From Channallabes apus (taxonomy: Eukaryota > Chordata > Actinopteri > Siluriformes > Clariidae), in the NCBI GenBank assembly GCA_030522415.1, contig CM060107.1:23316571-23380570 (forward strand): a stretch of DNA of 64,000 nucleotides. Reading direction: 5' to 3'. This document shows, piece after piece, positions 49,907 to 57,940 of the stretch. Made by a program: the position numbers and the translations under genes. Within the stretch, counting starts at the first letter, position 1, and each line of letters starts with the position of its first letter. Below the pieces are notes generated by a model that saw only the letters and a list, made by a program, of their open reading frames with translations, ran no database searches and was not told the origin of the DNA.

Positions 49907-52535
49907 GTGGTTGTGATGAATGGCTGTAGCTCAATTTTTTCTGCTGTAGCAGCTGTGCTTTGTGATCCTGAAGGTAAGATTCCATATGGACAAAGTCTTT
50001 ACTCAGTGTAAGTTCTCTGCTTGCGAGCCACCTACAGTACATACATACATGGATTTTTTTTACTGACTTTGATTAATTCTTATTGTGACTGACATTTGCG
50101 TAACTGTTCGTGACTAACTTGACTAGTCTGGAGGGATAATGTATTGGAAACTATTTCACATCATGTACGGTTAATATACATATTAATTTCTTGTAAATGC
50201 AACATTGTGAACTTGGTCAGCAACTTATTTACAGTTCTGAATCAATTAACATGTTTGGATAGCACAATGTGTGGGTGAAGCCGAAGGCAACAGGCACTGG
50301 TGGTGAAGAATCCTGATGAGTGTGCCAGCCTTACTGTACATAATGCTCAATGTGGCAGTGAAAGTCTCTGCCTGCTGTCATTATGACAGCGATCATCTTT
50401 GGGCAAAAATAATAAATATGCATGCACTGCTTGTTCCACTATTGATTGCACTGAATATAAATTTTTATTAGAAAATTTAATATTCATTAATTTGTTTAAG
50501 CTTGACTTCCCTACAAGAACCAATGACAATATGATGAATCTGAGTGCTAATCTCAGGGCTTACTGTAGGTAGACAGAAAGAGAATGGAGAAGGGAGTGTT
50601 GTTTAACCATGAGTTCATTTTACCTCGTTTTTTCCTCTTCATCTGTTACACGATTGAATGACTTTGCACTGTGGCATAGTGTTTAGCACCGTGGTTTCAA
50701 CGTTGAGGGCTTCATAAGATCAAAACTAATGCTAGCTTAAGTGTCCAGATCTGATATACATAAGGAACAAAATGCAACATGGTGAAGTATTTTAGTCCTC
50801 TTTTACTGCAGCAGTTTGCAATTCTTAGAAAAAAAACATTTTTATTAATTAAAGAATAACATGTGCTATATTTTACCTATTTATACAGTAGTTACATTTA
50901 ATGTTGTGAAACATCTGGGGGGGGGGGGGGGGACAGTACCAGGTAAAAGTTTGGAAACACCTTGTAAAACAGTGCTCACTTGAACAGTTGATATTGAGAT
51001 GTGTCTGCTACTTATGCTCTGTAAAGCCTTTATAACGACTCTAATCTGAGATCAGATCTAATAGTTAATTGGTAATTTTTGAGGCTGATAACTCTATAAG
51101 AACTTCTCCTCTGCAGCAGAGGTATGTTTTGTTCTCGCCTTCCTGAGATGGTTTTCATGAGAGCCAGTTTCATCATGATGGTTTTTGTCAATACTGTTCT
51201 ACCAAAGACTGTTCCAGAACAGCTGACCTTTGTGTCTTAAAATAATAAGTGACTGTTGTTGTTGTTGTTGGTATTTATTTTCCTAATTCCATATGTAATG
51301 TAATATGTAATATGTATATGTAATTTATGAAAAAAGTTTGTTTTAGAATGTAGAAAATAAATTACTAAACAAAGAAATGCTGAATTAAAAGGTGTGTCCA
51401 AAGTATACTAGTACTGTATATTAGTTCCTGTAATCACTTAATATAACTACAAACTGTCGTTCCCTCAGCAAGTTCTCTTTAATAAAAATTTCTCTCACAA
51501 AAGTGCAAATTGTCATAAAACAGAAAAACCACTAAGCCATCTGTCATGATGACTGCTATGAAGCACTGACTGTGACACTTTGGTGTGTCCTTGACATGTG
51601 GTGTCGGATTAAGACTGCACAGAAACATGCAGTCAGTTGAACAGTAGCTCATCATATGATGTTAGCTATCATATTTCTGTATTTGTACATACTAAACCCC
51701 ATGCTCATTATTGTCTTACAACTGTTTTATTATAATGTTTAACACTAATGCTTGACTATTGTTTTGCAGATGCAATCCTCATACCGACCCCTTTTTATGG
51801 TGCGATCACAGAAGATTTGGATATGTACAGCAGTGTGAAACTCTACTGTGTTCCTCTCGAGAGTGAAGTAATTACCCAGTGCCTTTTACTCTTGTCTGTA
51901 CTTCAGTGCTTTTCTTTGTGAATTTTGCAATGTTTATGGGGAATTTTCGTCCTTCAGCCCAGTCAAAATGATGACAGACAATTTCACCTCACTGCTGAAA
52001 AACTGGAGCATGCACTCCAAAAAGCTAAAGAAGAGGTGATTGATGGAGCACAAACTTTCACACACCTAACTATACATACACATTCAAAAGGAAGGAAACA
52101 TCTGGTCTTTTGTTTTGTGCTTTTTGTGCAGGGAGTGAATATAAAAGCCGTCATCCTGGTGAACCCTCACAATCCTCTGGGGGAGATCTATACTTCTGAA
52201 GAGATGATCAGTTTTCTAAACTGTGCTAAGAGGTCATTTTCTAAATGCTTATGTGAAACTGTAAATAATAAGCCCGTTGTGTCTTGTTTTTATGACGAGT
52301 AAATTGATTAAACACTTAATCTTCCAAATAGAGTACTAAAATTACTCTTTAAACATCCCCTGTGGTGAGCACAGAGATGTTATTGCTTTGAGCCCACATT
52401 AATTTTTTTTTCTGAGTGCAATTAAGCTCGCCATTGCTGAAAGGGGAATTCTGATGCTTTGGGAAATTTCATTAAGTCTGTCATTTATCCTATAATAGAT
52501 AGATAAACACAGCTTGGTGTCTTCCACATGTTACA

Positions 52536-52608
<73 letters not shown>

Positions 52609-55600
52609 ACGCGTGCGTGTGTGCGTGCGCCAAAGGCATGAGCTGCATGCTGTTGTGGATGAGATCTACATGCTCTCCGTGTTTGATGGCACATTTAACA
52701 GCGTCCTCAGTCTACAAAGGTAACAAGCAATGACATTTTTTTTCAGAGTGCCAAATACACACATTCACAGTTGTCTGTAGTAATGCAAGCTTCTTTCTTC
52801 AGGTTACCAGACCCTCAGAGGACTCATGTGATATGGGGCATTAGCAAGGTGAGAGAGAAAAAAAAAAAGTTTATTTGTGTTGGTCATCATGCATTGTTCA
52901 GTTAATGTATGATTTTTCATGTAGACAATTGCCAAGCAAGCAAACTAGCTTGTCCTGTCCTACCCCTTGTCTTGCCTGGAATCTTAATTGACAAGGCTAA
53001 AAGAGAGTAACTAATATACGGTACGCTAACTACGAGGGGCATTCAAGTCACTCCGGGACTTTTGATTGTGCAGAACACAATTATGAGAGTAAAAGCTGTC
53101 TTTATTTCTCTATATACATGTATTAACCCCTGTTACACTAATCTCTTTGGATCTTGGATCTCACTGAGGTAGAAGGTTTTCTAGCTGGAACCATGATCTG
53201 ACTGCCTGCTTCATATATGAAACACTGGCCTCTCAAGACCTCATTTATTGGCCCATACATGTGGAAATTGTTCGGAGCAAGGTTAGGACTATACGGGGGA
53301 TGTGGCAATAGCTTCCAACTGAGATTCTGTAATTTGCAAATGGTGTTCGTGAATGATTTTGTACATAGTTCCCACAGACAGATGGATCTCTTCCACTCGT
53401 TATTCATTGATTTTCAAGGGTCAGATTTTTCTACTCTCTGATTGTTCACGGGTACAACTGCAGTGGGCTCTGATCCACCTCGTCATTCACAGACGAAAGA
53501 AAACCATATTGGAATGCACAATACATTGAACTTTTATGTAGATGGGCTACAACAGCAGAAGGACACATCAGCCTCTGAGGAATCTGTGGCTACAGCGGAC
53601 ACGGGTTCAGGCCAGGCTACTTTTTTCAGTTGTCCAGTTTTCATGATCCTACCTTTCGTGTAATGCAAGCATAAAGGCAGTATATGGAATTTGCTAGCTA
53701 TACAAAAACTAAACTAATCAAAGCAAGCTAAATAAAAAAAACAATTTGGAACATACAGTTCATTCATTCATTCATTCATCTTCTATACCGCTTTATCCTG
53801 TATTTAGGGTCGCGGGGACCTGGAGCCTATCCCAGGAGACTCAGGGCACTAGGCGGGGTACACCCTGGACAGCGTGCCAATCCATCGCAGAGCACACACA
53901 CACTCATTCACACACTATGGTCAATTTAGGAACGCCAATTAGCCTAATCTGCATGTCTTTGGATTGTGGGAGGAAACCGGAGTACCCGGAGGAAACCCAC
54001 CAAGCACGGGGAGAACATGCAAACTCCATGCACACAGAGACGGGAATCGAGCCTGGCCGGGGAATCGAACCCGGACCCTGGAGGTGCAAGGCGACAGTGC
54101 TAACCACTACACGACCGTGCCGCCACATACAGTTCATACACAACTTAAACAGATGTTAGTGTTGTCAGTTTTAATCATACTATGAGAACTCAATATTGGT
54201 CCCTGTGTTTTTTGGAAAAAAAATCACTTTTCTTTATTCATTAATAAATGTAGCATATTGGTTTAAACCTCACATTGTGATCTATCTGCATTTTGTGTGT
54301 GCAGGACTTTGCCTTGGCCGGTGTGCGTGTCGGTACAGTATACTCTGAGAACAGCGATTTAATTGAGGCTCTTGATCAGCTGGGCAGTTTTCATGGAGTC
54401 TCAGGACCAACACAGCATCAGGTGTCTCAGCTGCTGAAGGATCGAGGTACCATTTCGTGTCTCATTCATTTATGCTCGATATTTAATTAATTGCTTGGAC
54501 TCTCATCATACTTGCCAAAGCAATATTTGATCTGATGTTTCCTGTACAATTTAAAATGAGCATCATTAGCCAGTACCGTAGCTTTGCCTTTGAATTAATA
54601 TTTAAGATTTTCAGGTAGCTGATGGAACAGGAAGAGCTAAAATCATGTTTTGATGTCTTCAGATTGGATGAATAAAGTGTTTCTCCCTGAGAATAGACGC
54701 AGGCTGCATGGAGCGCACCAGTACATTTCTTCTCAGCTAAGAAAGCTCAACATTCCTTACCTCCACAGAGGTGCAGGTTTCTTTATCTGGGCTGACTTGA
54801 GCAAGGTGAGTACCTATGGCCTTATTGGATACTTTTATGCAGACACGGTCGTGCATGTGTGCTGCATGAAACAAAATCGAATGTAGCGATAACTTTAGGA
54901 TAAGGATAGCCTTACTTACAGTAGGTGGGATGCTGGTGCTGAAATGTTTCGTGTGTGTGTGTGTGTGGGGACAGGTGCTCATTTGGAGATAAAAATAGTT
55001 TTATCTGGGAAGAGCACACAGACAGGGGGGAGAGAGAGATAGAGAATAAAAAGAAGTGTTCAAAAAGGAATTTAACCCTTAGGGTCCTCGACTGTATTGA
55101 AAATATACAGTAGTAATATTGCCAAAACTCAATACCAATATAACCACACCATTCATGTTCTTGATCAGAAGCATTATTCAAGCACAAAAAATGGAAACAT
55201 TTAAAATAAATGGTTAAAAATCACTGACACACACAATTTTTATCTGATAGAACAGATGGAGGATTAGTGATTTTCAAGTATTAAAATTAGAGCCAATGGA
55301 ATTTTATTTGATATGGATGCAGTGAGAGAGGACATGAAGTTAGTTGGTGTGAGAGAAGAGGATGTAGAGGATAGGGTTAGATGGAGGCAGATGATTCGCT
55401 GTGGCAACCCCTGAAAGGGTACAGCCTAAGACAAAGAAGAAGAACTCTTGTAGAAATCGGATCCTTAGGTGGTGTAACGATAAAAGTCCATTATGCTTTG
55501 ATGTGCATTTACTGCACTGTACATATTTTTCTGTGCTTCTTTAATAGTATCTAAAGGAGCAAACGTTTGCAGAGGAGCTGTGTCTATATAGATGTTTTCT

Positions 55601-56276
55601 GAAACACCGGGTGTTGCTGAGCTGCGGTCAGGCCTTCAGTTGTTCTTCACCGGGATGGTTCCGTATTATCTTCTCTGACCAGCGCCACTGCCTCCAGTTT
55701 GGTGTGTTTGTTTACTTTGTCCTGCCATGCCATATGTCTCTGAATGGATATTTATAGACTTTTATCCATCATTTGTATATCCATCTATACACCAGCTGAT
55801 GTTTGATGTGTGCGTTTTTGCTATTAATGCAATATATTCTTTTCGCAGGCCTAGAAAGAATCAAAGAGACTATAGAGGAACTTCAGTGCTCCAGCATCCT
55901 GCATGACAGCGAGAACAAAAACGCAGACAAACAAGCTGACAATAGACAAACTCAGAGGTATGGGAAGGCAGAGGACAAAAACAACAAACATGATGCCAAG
56001 GACACAACAATTGAGGCCTTCAATACAACAACAAAAGGGCATTCAGAAAGTAATGGTGCTGTGACTGAAAGCTTGTTGTTGGCTGACGAGGACATTCAGG
56101 TTAACAACTACGAAGCATTTGCTAACTCAGATGGTCTGAACTCACTAATAGGAGCACTGCGACAGCAGATTCACTCTTCTGATTGGCTAGAGAAGAACAG
56201 GCCAAAACTGTCTGATGGAGAAGACCCGACACAAGCTGAGGTTTTCAAAGATCTCTTGGACAGAGCCAGGATGTAG
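29863..56276 (+). CDS. accs: accs: trihelix domain fused to ACC-synthase-like PLP enzyme
   Basis: Sixteen coding exons keep phase throughout: 29863-30484, 30545-30583, 45172-46007, 46380-46439, 49408-49478, 49663-49732, 49907-49973, 51770-51867, 51958-52035, 52132-52232, 52636-52719, 52803-52848, 54305-54446, 54663-54805, 55548-55701 and 55849-56276; 3039 nt, 1012 aa. Residues about 10-105 form a trihelix/Myb-SANT-like domain. A basic cluster (RQRKRRR) and coiled coil follow at about 261-338. From about 466 the protein follows vertebrate ACCS, with GTSENKLCFDLLEKR, PTPFYGAI, NPHNPLG, VVDEIYMLS, the PLP-lysine motif ISKDFALAGVRVG (Lys724) and GWFRIIFSDQ with the substrate-carboxylate arginine. 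Fold-type I; vertebrate ACCS is not thought to make ethylene precursor, and its true reaction is uncertain. Human ACCS is about 500 aa, so the first about 460 residues are extra. The C-terminus is a long polar extension. Confidence 0.88.
30545..30583 (+). CDS. accs: accs exon 2: 39-nt microexon
   Basis: A strong acceptor (TTTTCTTTCAG) and donor (GTGTAAG at 30584) enclose 39 nt coding EITRKNSETTNVI. It is phase-preserving both ways: exon 1 can join exon 2 or exon 3 without changing frame, so it may be a cassette exon. A second possible donor, GTAAGT, lies two bases further on but would break the frame with exon 3. Confidence 0.55.
30600..31054. other. Start of accs intron 2, no repeat recognised
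   Basis: AT-rich intronic DNA with short AAAT runs near 30835. Confidence 0.4.
31055..31386 (+). mobile_element. LINE 3' coding fragment (RTE-like, tentative)
   Basis: Encodes the RT-distal C-terminal region: VALKKRQEAELEVAELKMLR, then VRCFGDKVREARLRWFGHVQ and LELPGRRSRGRPKRRF. Truncated at both ends; the right end runs into a TA microsatellite. It matches the better preserved copy at 60255-60865. Confidence 0.75.
31386..32316. mobile_element. hAT-type non-autonomous transposon, left end missing
   Basis: Starts in a (TA)n run (31389-31423) and matches the right two-thirds of 21658-22844 almost base for base. Ends GTTGCAGCCCTA. The left terminus has been replaced by the adjacent LINE fragment, probably through the shared TA repeat. 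Confidence 0.8.
32317..33045. other. Intron 2 sequence, no repeat recognised
   Basis: AT-rich. A short palindrome with a TA core (ACTGCATATAT ... ATATGCAGT) lies at 33000-33037. Confidence 0.4.
33046..33540 (-). repeat. Fragments of the third SINE family with a CA microsatellite
   Basis: 33050-33270 and 33443-33540 are minus-strand pieces of the SINE seen intact at 53756. The (CA)n at 33265-33342 arises inside the first piece. The second piece lies inside the Tc1-like element that starts at 33409. Confidence 0.6.
33409..34619 (-). mobile_element. Tc1-like transposon with nested SINE and LINE fragments
   Basis: Inverted ends match: left CAGTGCCATGGAAAAGTATT, right (reversed) AGTGGCATGAAAAAGTATTT, both followed by TTCCCCTTTC/TGCCCCTTTC-type sequence. 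Minus-strand coding near 33930-34071 reads VWGCFEASGPGRLGIIDGTM, then NSALYQKILEENV, a Tc1-like transposase segment. The remainder is interrupted by 33443-33540 (SINE) and 33547-33925 (LINE). Decayed relatives lie at 41590-42240 and 44330-44575. Confidence 0.7.
33547..33925 (-). mobile_element. LINE 3' end fragment
   Basis: Minus-strand relative of the 60255-60865 LINE end, diverged, with several stops. The start (TTCTTCTCCTTTTTCTTTC) corresponds to the GAAGAAG-type 3' tail. Confidence 0.6.
34620..35094. other. Intron 2 sequence, no repeat recognised
   Basis: Nothing beyond a TTTA run near 35088. Confidence 0.35.
35095..35480 (-). mobile_element. tRNA-derived SINE (third family)
   Basis: Diverged minus-strand copy. 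GCTAACCACTAAGCC at its right end is the reversed A-box region. Confidence 0.7.
36109..36256. repeat. Duplicated intron segment X, first copy
   Basis: Nearly identical to 42987-43134. It marks the left end of the tandem duplication that also copied part of exon 3. Its right side abuts a hAT-like terminus (TAGGGCTGGGCGATAT at about 36257). Confidence 0.8.
36257..36644. mobile_element. hAT-like terminal fragment
   Basis: Starts TAGGGCTGGGCGATATCG with ATCGATA-rich subterminal sequence, the pattern of fish hAT ends. No matching right end was found; a Tc1-like element is inserted at its right. Confidence 0.5.
36645..38002 (-). mobile_element. Tc1-like transposon with long IR/DR ends, transposase deleted
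   Basis: A complete 1358-bp element in a TA duplication. The ends are about 165-bp inverted repeats that are nearly identical and start CAGGTCCTTCTCAAAAAATT; an inner direct repeat of CTCAAAAAATT is present at both ends (IR/DR layout). The minus-strand transposase starts at 37690 (MGKTADLTAVQKAIIDTLKQ) with two helix-turn-helix motifs. It then loses a segment near 37365, including the first catalytic Asp block, and resumes in another frame with VWGAMSAAGVGPL, FQHDLAPAHSAK and [13 protein letters not shown]. It is therefore catalytically dead but has fresh ends. Confidence 0.9.
38003..40015. other. Intron 2 sequence with repeat debris
   Basis: Contains a near-match to the CTCF core (CCACCAGGGGGCAA at about 38049), a C-run at 38132-38151 and a 105-bp hairpin at 38273-38377. 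Near 39725 the text GGGGAAGCTGAGCTTCCC is a palindrome typical of an interspersed repeat end. No coding exon was found. Confidence 0.4.
38273..38377. repeat. Hairpin: 29-bp inverted repeat
   Basis: Arms 38273-38301 and 38349-38377 are reverse complements with a single mismatch (28 of 29), spaced by 47 nt. The core is GGAAGGTTTTTCAAGTCA. Confidence 0.7.
40024..41097. mobile_element. hAT-type element carrying a Gypsy leader fragment
   Basis: Ends TAGGGCTGCACGATAT and, reversed, TAGGGCTGCACGATATAT. An 8-bp duplication, CTACTGAG/CTACTGAA, flanks it (40016-40023, 41098-41105). Within it, about 40565-40930 matches the LTR/leader of the Gypsy relic at 13.5-13.8 kb in the opposite orientation and ends at the same CGACAGAATG start context. 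A CA microsatellite is at 40540-40566. Confidence 0.8.
40565..40930 (+). mobile_element. Gypsy LTR/leader fragment with a short tandem repeat
   Basis: Shares blocks such as GGTTATCCTGCCTA and CCGCGTTTGGGTTTACC with the 13.5-13.8 kb region. It differs by four tandem copies of an about 18-bp GGCTAACGGCTAAT-type unit at about 40827-40895, absent from the other copy. Confidence 0.65.
41148..42983 (+). pseudogene. Upstream copy of the accs intron 2/exon 3 duplication
   Basis: Parallels 43263-45324 closely, including the polypyrimidine tract and acceptor of exon 3. The exon-like part (42832-42983) copies the first about 150 nt of exon 3 but has an in-frame TAG (42939-42941, CCT TAG where exon 3 reads CCT AAG). 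It breaks after the codons for the basic cluster. The Tc1-like remnant at 41590-42240 belongs to the duplicated segment and is fuller here than in the second copy. Confidence 0.8.
42987..45171. repeat. Second copy of the duplicated intron segment
   Basis: 42987-43134 repeats segment X and 43263 onward repeats 41148 onward. About 650 bp (43430-44085) are present only here, and part of the Tc1-like remnant is deleted. The copy runs without a break into the functional exon 3. Confidence 0.75.
45172..46007 (+). CDS. accs: accs exon 3: linker, basic cluster, coiled coil, start of enzyme domain
   Basis: Acceptor TCTCTTTATAG, donor GAT|GTTAGT. The exon codes residues 221-499. Order: FNDHTLADSSGAG, basic RFRQRKRRRTVR, a charged coiled coil (VMEERYVSLEEMRLHKEARA to RDHELRLISLL), a Ser/Pro-rich stretch, then YLSRRGNRIRQHQGILQEGF and YHANKYDENSNPD, which match the N-terminal part of vertebrate ACCS. 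The coiled coil before LLTGAF is the usual C-terminal companion of trihelix domains, supporting a genuine join with exon 1. Confidence 0.88.
46321..46346. repeat. CA microsatellite before accs exon 4
   Basis: Thirteen CA units, ending 33 nt before the exon 4 acceptor. Confidence 0.9.
46380..52848 (+). CDS. accs: accs exons 4-12: large domain of the PLP enzyme
   Basis: Exons at 46380-46439, 49408-49478, 49663-49732, 49907-49973, 51770-51867, 51958-52035, 52132-52232, 52636-52719 and 52803-52848. They code GIINLGTSENKLCFDLLEKR, LTQPDMLYVDSCLLQYPDW, LREDVAKFLSEYCHAPKPL, VVVMNGCSSIFSAVAAVLC, AILIPTPFYGAITEDLDMY, FHLTAEKLEHALQKAKEE, VNIKAVILVNPHNPLGEIY, HELHAVVDEIYMLSVFDG and the start of the lysine motif. 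Donors of exon 5 (GTGCGA) and exon 10 (GTCATT) are weak but are the only ones that keep both frame and homology. Acceptors of exons 7 and 11 are preceded by long TG repeats. Confidence 0.88.
46440..47065. other. Start of accs intron 4
   Basis: AT-rich. Text such as CTTTTACTCAAGTAAAGGATTTGTGTACTTT near 46890 is in the style of a repeat, but the family was not identified. Confidence 0.35.
47066..47180 (+). mobile_element. SINE head fragment
   Basis: Same family as 6091-6293: GGTAGCTCATAGGGGCTAAG (A-box region) to TTGGGCCCTTGAGC. The 3' part is missing and ends at the next element. Confidence 0.65.
47182..48917. mobile_element. TTAA-flanked transposon containing tRNA-like units
   Basis: Left end TTAA|AGGGGACATACAGTC, right end reversed TTAA|AGTTGACATACGGTG. 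TTAA targets with such ends suggest Kolobok or piggyBac; the family is tentative. Inside are an L2-like LINE tail on the minus strand (about 47705-47930), three tandem tRNA-Glu-like units and two TG microsatellites. No transposase was recognised. Confidence 0.55.
47979..48595 (-). repeat. Three tandem units with tRNA-Glu(CTC)-like heads
   Basis: Minus-strand tRNA-like sequences at about 47979-48050, 48252-48321 and 48519-48589, spaced 271 and 268 bp. Each has the A box TGGTCTAGTGGTTAG and a B-box-like GTTCGATTC, GTTCGTTTC or GTTTGATTC, with CTC at the anticodon position. By my pairing, copy 1 has two acceptor-stem mismatches and one in the anticodon stem, while copies 2 and 3 have a 6-nt anticodon loop, so none is a clean tRNA gene. 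The spacer repeats (GCCGGGTATTCAACC, then ACACGCGAAGCATTGTG, a TG run and TTTGACTGAGTCTCTCCTGG) also match between units. This may be a SINE-like or captured tRNA array. Confidence 0.7.
48925..49020 (+). mobile_element. L2-like LINE 3' tail
   Basis: Short tail with AGAAAGAATTTCACTGTGCT and ACAAATAAAGGCTTAACTT, typical of fish L2 3' UTRs. Confidence 0.55.
49831..49900. repeat. TG microsatellite directly before accs exon 7
   Basis: About 34 TG units ending 6 nt before the AG of the exon 7 acceptor (TACTAG|GTGG). Confidence 0.95.
50917..51418 (-). mobile_element. Tc1-derived MITE beside a G-run
   Basis: Ends are inverted: CAGTACCAGGTAAAAGTTTG at 50933 and, reversed, CAGTACTAGTATACTTTGGA at 51418. 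The left part is the minus-strand relative of the 4240-4350 fragment. A run of about 16 G sits at 50917-50932. Located in accs intron 7. Confidence 0.65.
52539..52604. repeat. TG microsatellite before accs exon 11
   Basis: About 33 TG units followed by GCGTACGCGTGCGTGTGTGC up to the acceptor CCAAAG|GCATGAG. No normal polypyrimidine tract is present. Confidence 0.95.
53029..53460 (-). mobile_element. mariner-type transposase fragment
   Basis: Left end ACGAGGGGCATTCAAGTCA is a mariner-like terminus. The minus strand encodes LPHPPYSPNLAPNNFHMYG, the third catalytic region of a mariner transposase with Asn in place of the final Asp (NLAPN where DLAPSD is usual), so it is likely dead. In accs intron 12. 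Confidence 0.75.
53756..54125 (-). mobile_element. tRNA-derived SINE (third family), best copy
   Basis: Near full-length. The right end holds the head (reversed A box GCTAACCACTA, reversed B box GGGAATCGAACCC, the latter partly duplicated). The left end is a CATT-rich tail (53760-53780). Confidence 0.85.
54305..56276 (+). CDS. accs: accs exons 13-16: C-terminal domain and polar tail
   Basis: Exons 54305-54446, 54663-54805, 55548-55701 and 55849-56276 (TAG 56274-56276). They code DFALAGVRVGTVYSENSDL, WMNKVFLPENRRRLHGAH, IPYLHRGAGFFIWADLSK, YLKEQTFAEELCLYRCFLKH and SSPGWFRIIFSDQRHCLQFG. The last exon adds about 140 residues rich in Asn, Lys, Asp and Thr and ends in a compact block, SLIGALRQQIHSSDWLEKN, then DPTQAEVFKDLLDRARM. 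No AATAAA follows closely; ATTAAA variants are at 56527 and 56957. Confidence 0.88.
55315..55443 (+). mobile_element. LINE 3' terminal fragment
   Basis: Last about 130 bp of the LINE seen at 60255-60865, with the same stop and GACAAAGAAGAAGAA tail. In accs intron 14. Confidence 0.8.
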
Positions 56277-57540
56277 GAGAGTGTCCAAACCAATTGCCCT
56301 TCCCAATCAAAAGGCAAGCGTGCTTCTTTTTTTTTTTTTCTATAATCGAAAGAAATGCAAATATTATAAAAATGTTAACAGATGATTTCCACATGGGTTG
56401 TCAAACTGTTTTCATTACAAAATGCTTTTTTTTCTTTTCATGCAGCTCAAATTCCTAGTTTTAAAGCACTTTTCTTTTCAGTCTTCCAAATGTCACTGTG
56501 ATGAGTTATAAAGATGATTTGAGAGCATTAAAGAAACTGTGCAACTCATTACATGCTGCTGATTTGTGTGTGCGGAATGTACTGATGTGGAGATGCTACA
56601 TCACGCTCATTAGGTATAGATTAACCAAGAGCTAAATCCCGGCAGTACCGTTATTAGTAAGTTATCCTCCGCAAACTGTTATGCGTAATGTAAGAGATTA
56701 GACCACCGTTTCAATGACAGAACGTTAAGCTAAAAGTCAGAATTTCATTTTAGCATAAATCTTTTATAAAATCACATATTAATTATACTCATTTATATCA
56801 TCATAAATCATGAACTTATAAAATAATTTTGGGTGGAATTTTTCCCATTTTGCTTAATTTTGCTCTTTCATGTTAGTGTTAAAGCTTTCTTTGCAGCTTT
56901 TCTTGTGTTAATATCATAATGACTGACATATAAACTCTTCCCCAAATGCCATTTTAATTAAATAATAATTAAAAAAATCTATAAAATGTGTGCTCTCTTG
57001 TTTATTTATTTATTTATTTGTATTTGCATGCTAAGACAGAAGTCAGTTTTACGTATAAAAAAATTTCTGTTCCTGAATCCTACGCACTGTACAACTGAAC
57101 AAACAAGAGTAATGCTTTCAGGTGAGTTGGAAGATCATACATGAAGGTTTTTTTTTCCCCCTTTCGGTGGCATGGTAAGCAGTGGGCTCATCTTTCCTCT
57201 GTAGGTTACACCATGACATCACAGCAGCCCCTCTTCCGCCTCTGCGTAAAAAAAAAATTATGAGAAAGAGATCAGCAGCTGATTAAAGGTATAAGAAGAA
57301 TGAAAGTTGAATTATTGAGCTCATCGGGACTCTTTAGTTTACCTTTCACAAACGTAATGTTAATTCTAAAACTTAATTTCACTTCACAAATGCTGTTTGA
57401 CTTAGATGGGCTTTTGGGGGAATTTAAACACGGTGTTTATTAGTTCCCCTGTGTGAGTGTGTGTGTGTATGTTGTGGCAGGGGGAGTTTCCACTGAATGG
57501 AGGCTGGGTCTCCACTGTAGGCTGAGGGAAATCTCTGGTG
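56277..57540. other. Intergenic region between accs and the tetraspan gene
   Basis: AT-rich. The first part is probably accs 3' UTR. A TTTA run is near 57000. No gene found. Confidence 0.45.
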
Positions 57541-57557
57541 TCACTTTACAGTTTAAT

Positions 57558-57570
57558 AAAAGAGGAAGTT
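57558..57570 (+). promoter_or_regulatory. PU.1/ETS-type motif upstream of the tetraspan gene
   Basis: AAAAGAGGAAGTT fits the PU.1 core AAAGAGGAAGTG except for the last base. It lies about 140 bp upstream of the putative 5' UTR exon donor. Motif match only. Confidence 0.3.
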
Positions 57571-57599
57571 CGAGAGAGTGTGTGTGACGTGTGTGATGT

Positions 57600-57710
57600 A
57601 CGTACTCCGTTTCACTCTCAGCTTCTTCATTATTTAGGTTCGAGCTTCATCGCGGGGGACATCTCTCTTTTTACTCTTTAGTCATTTCACTAAACTCTTT
57701 TCAGCTGAAG
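57600..57710 (+). other. Candidate 5' UTR exon of the tetraspan gene
   Basis: GC-richer stretch ending CAGCTGAAG|GTAGGA. Its partner acceptor is GCTATGAAG|A just before the ATG at 57941. The start is not defined. Confidence 0.45.
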
Positions 57711-57940
57711 GTAGGACAACTCCTTAAATGTCTTCTTTTCTTAATTAAAATGACACTTTGTTAAAAAGACACATTATCTTTATTTACACCTGGCTGTTAT
57801 GATTCCAATGTTAGAAAGACTATATCAACATATAAGGAAGTAAAAGTGTTTGGTGCTGTGTTATATGTCAGTATATTAATATTATTATACCATTTTTGTT
57901 GTTTTTGTTTTGCTTTGTCTACATGTCTACGCTATGAAGA

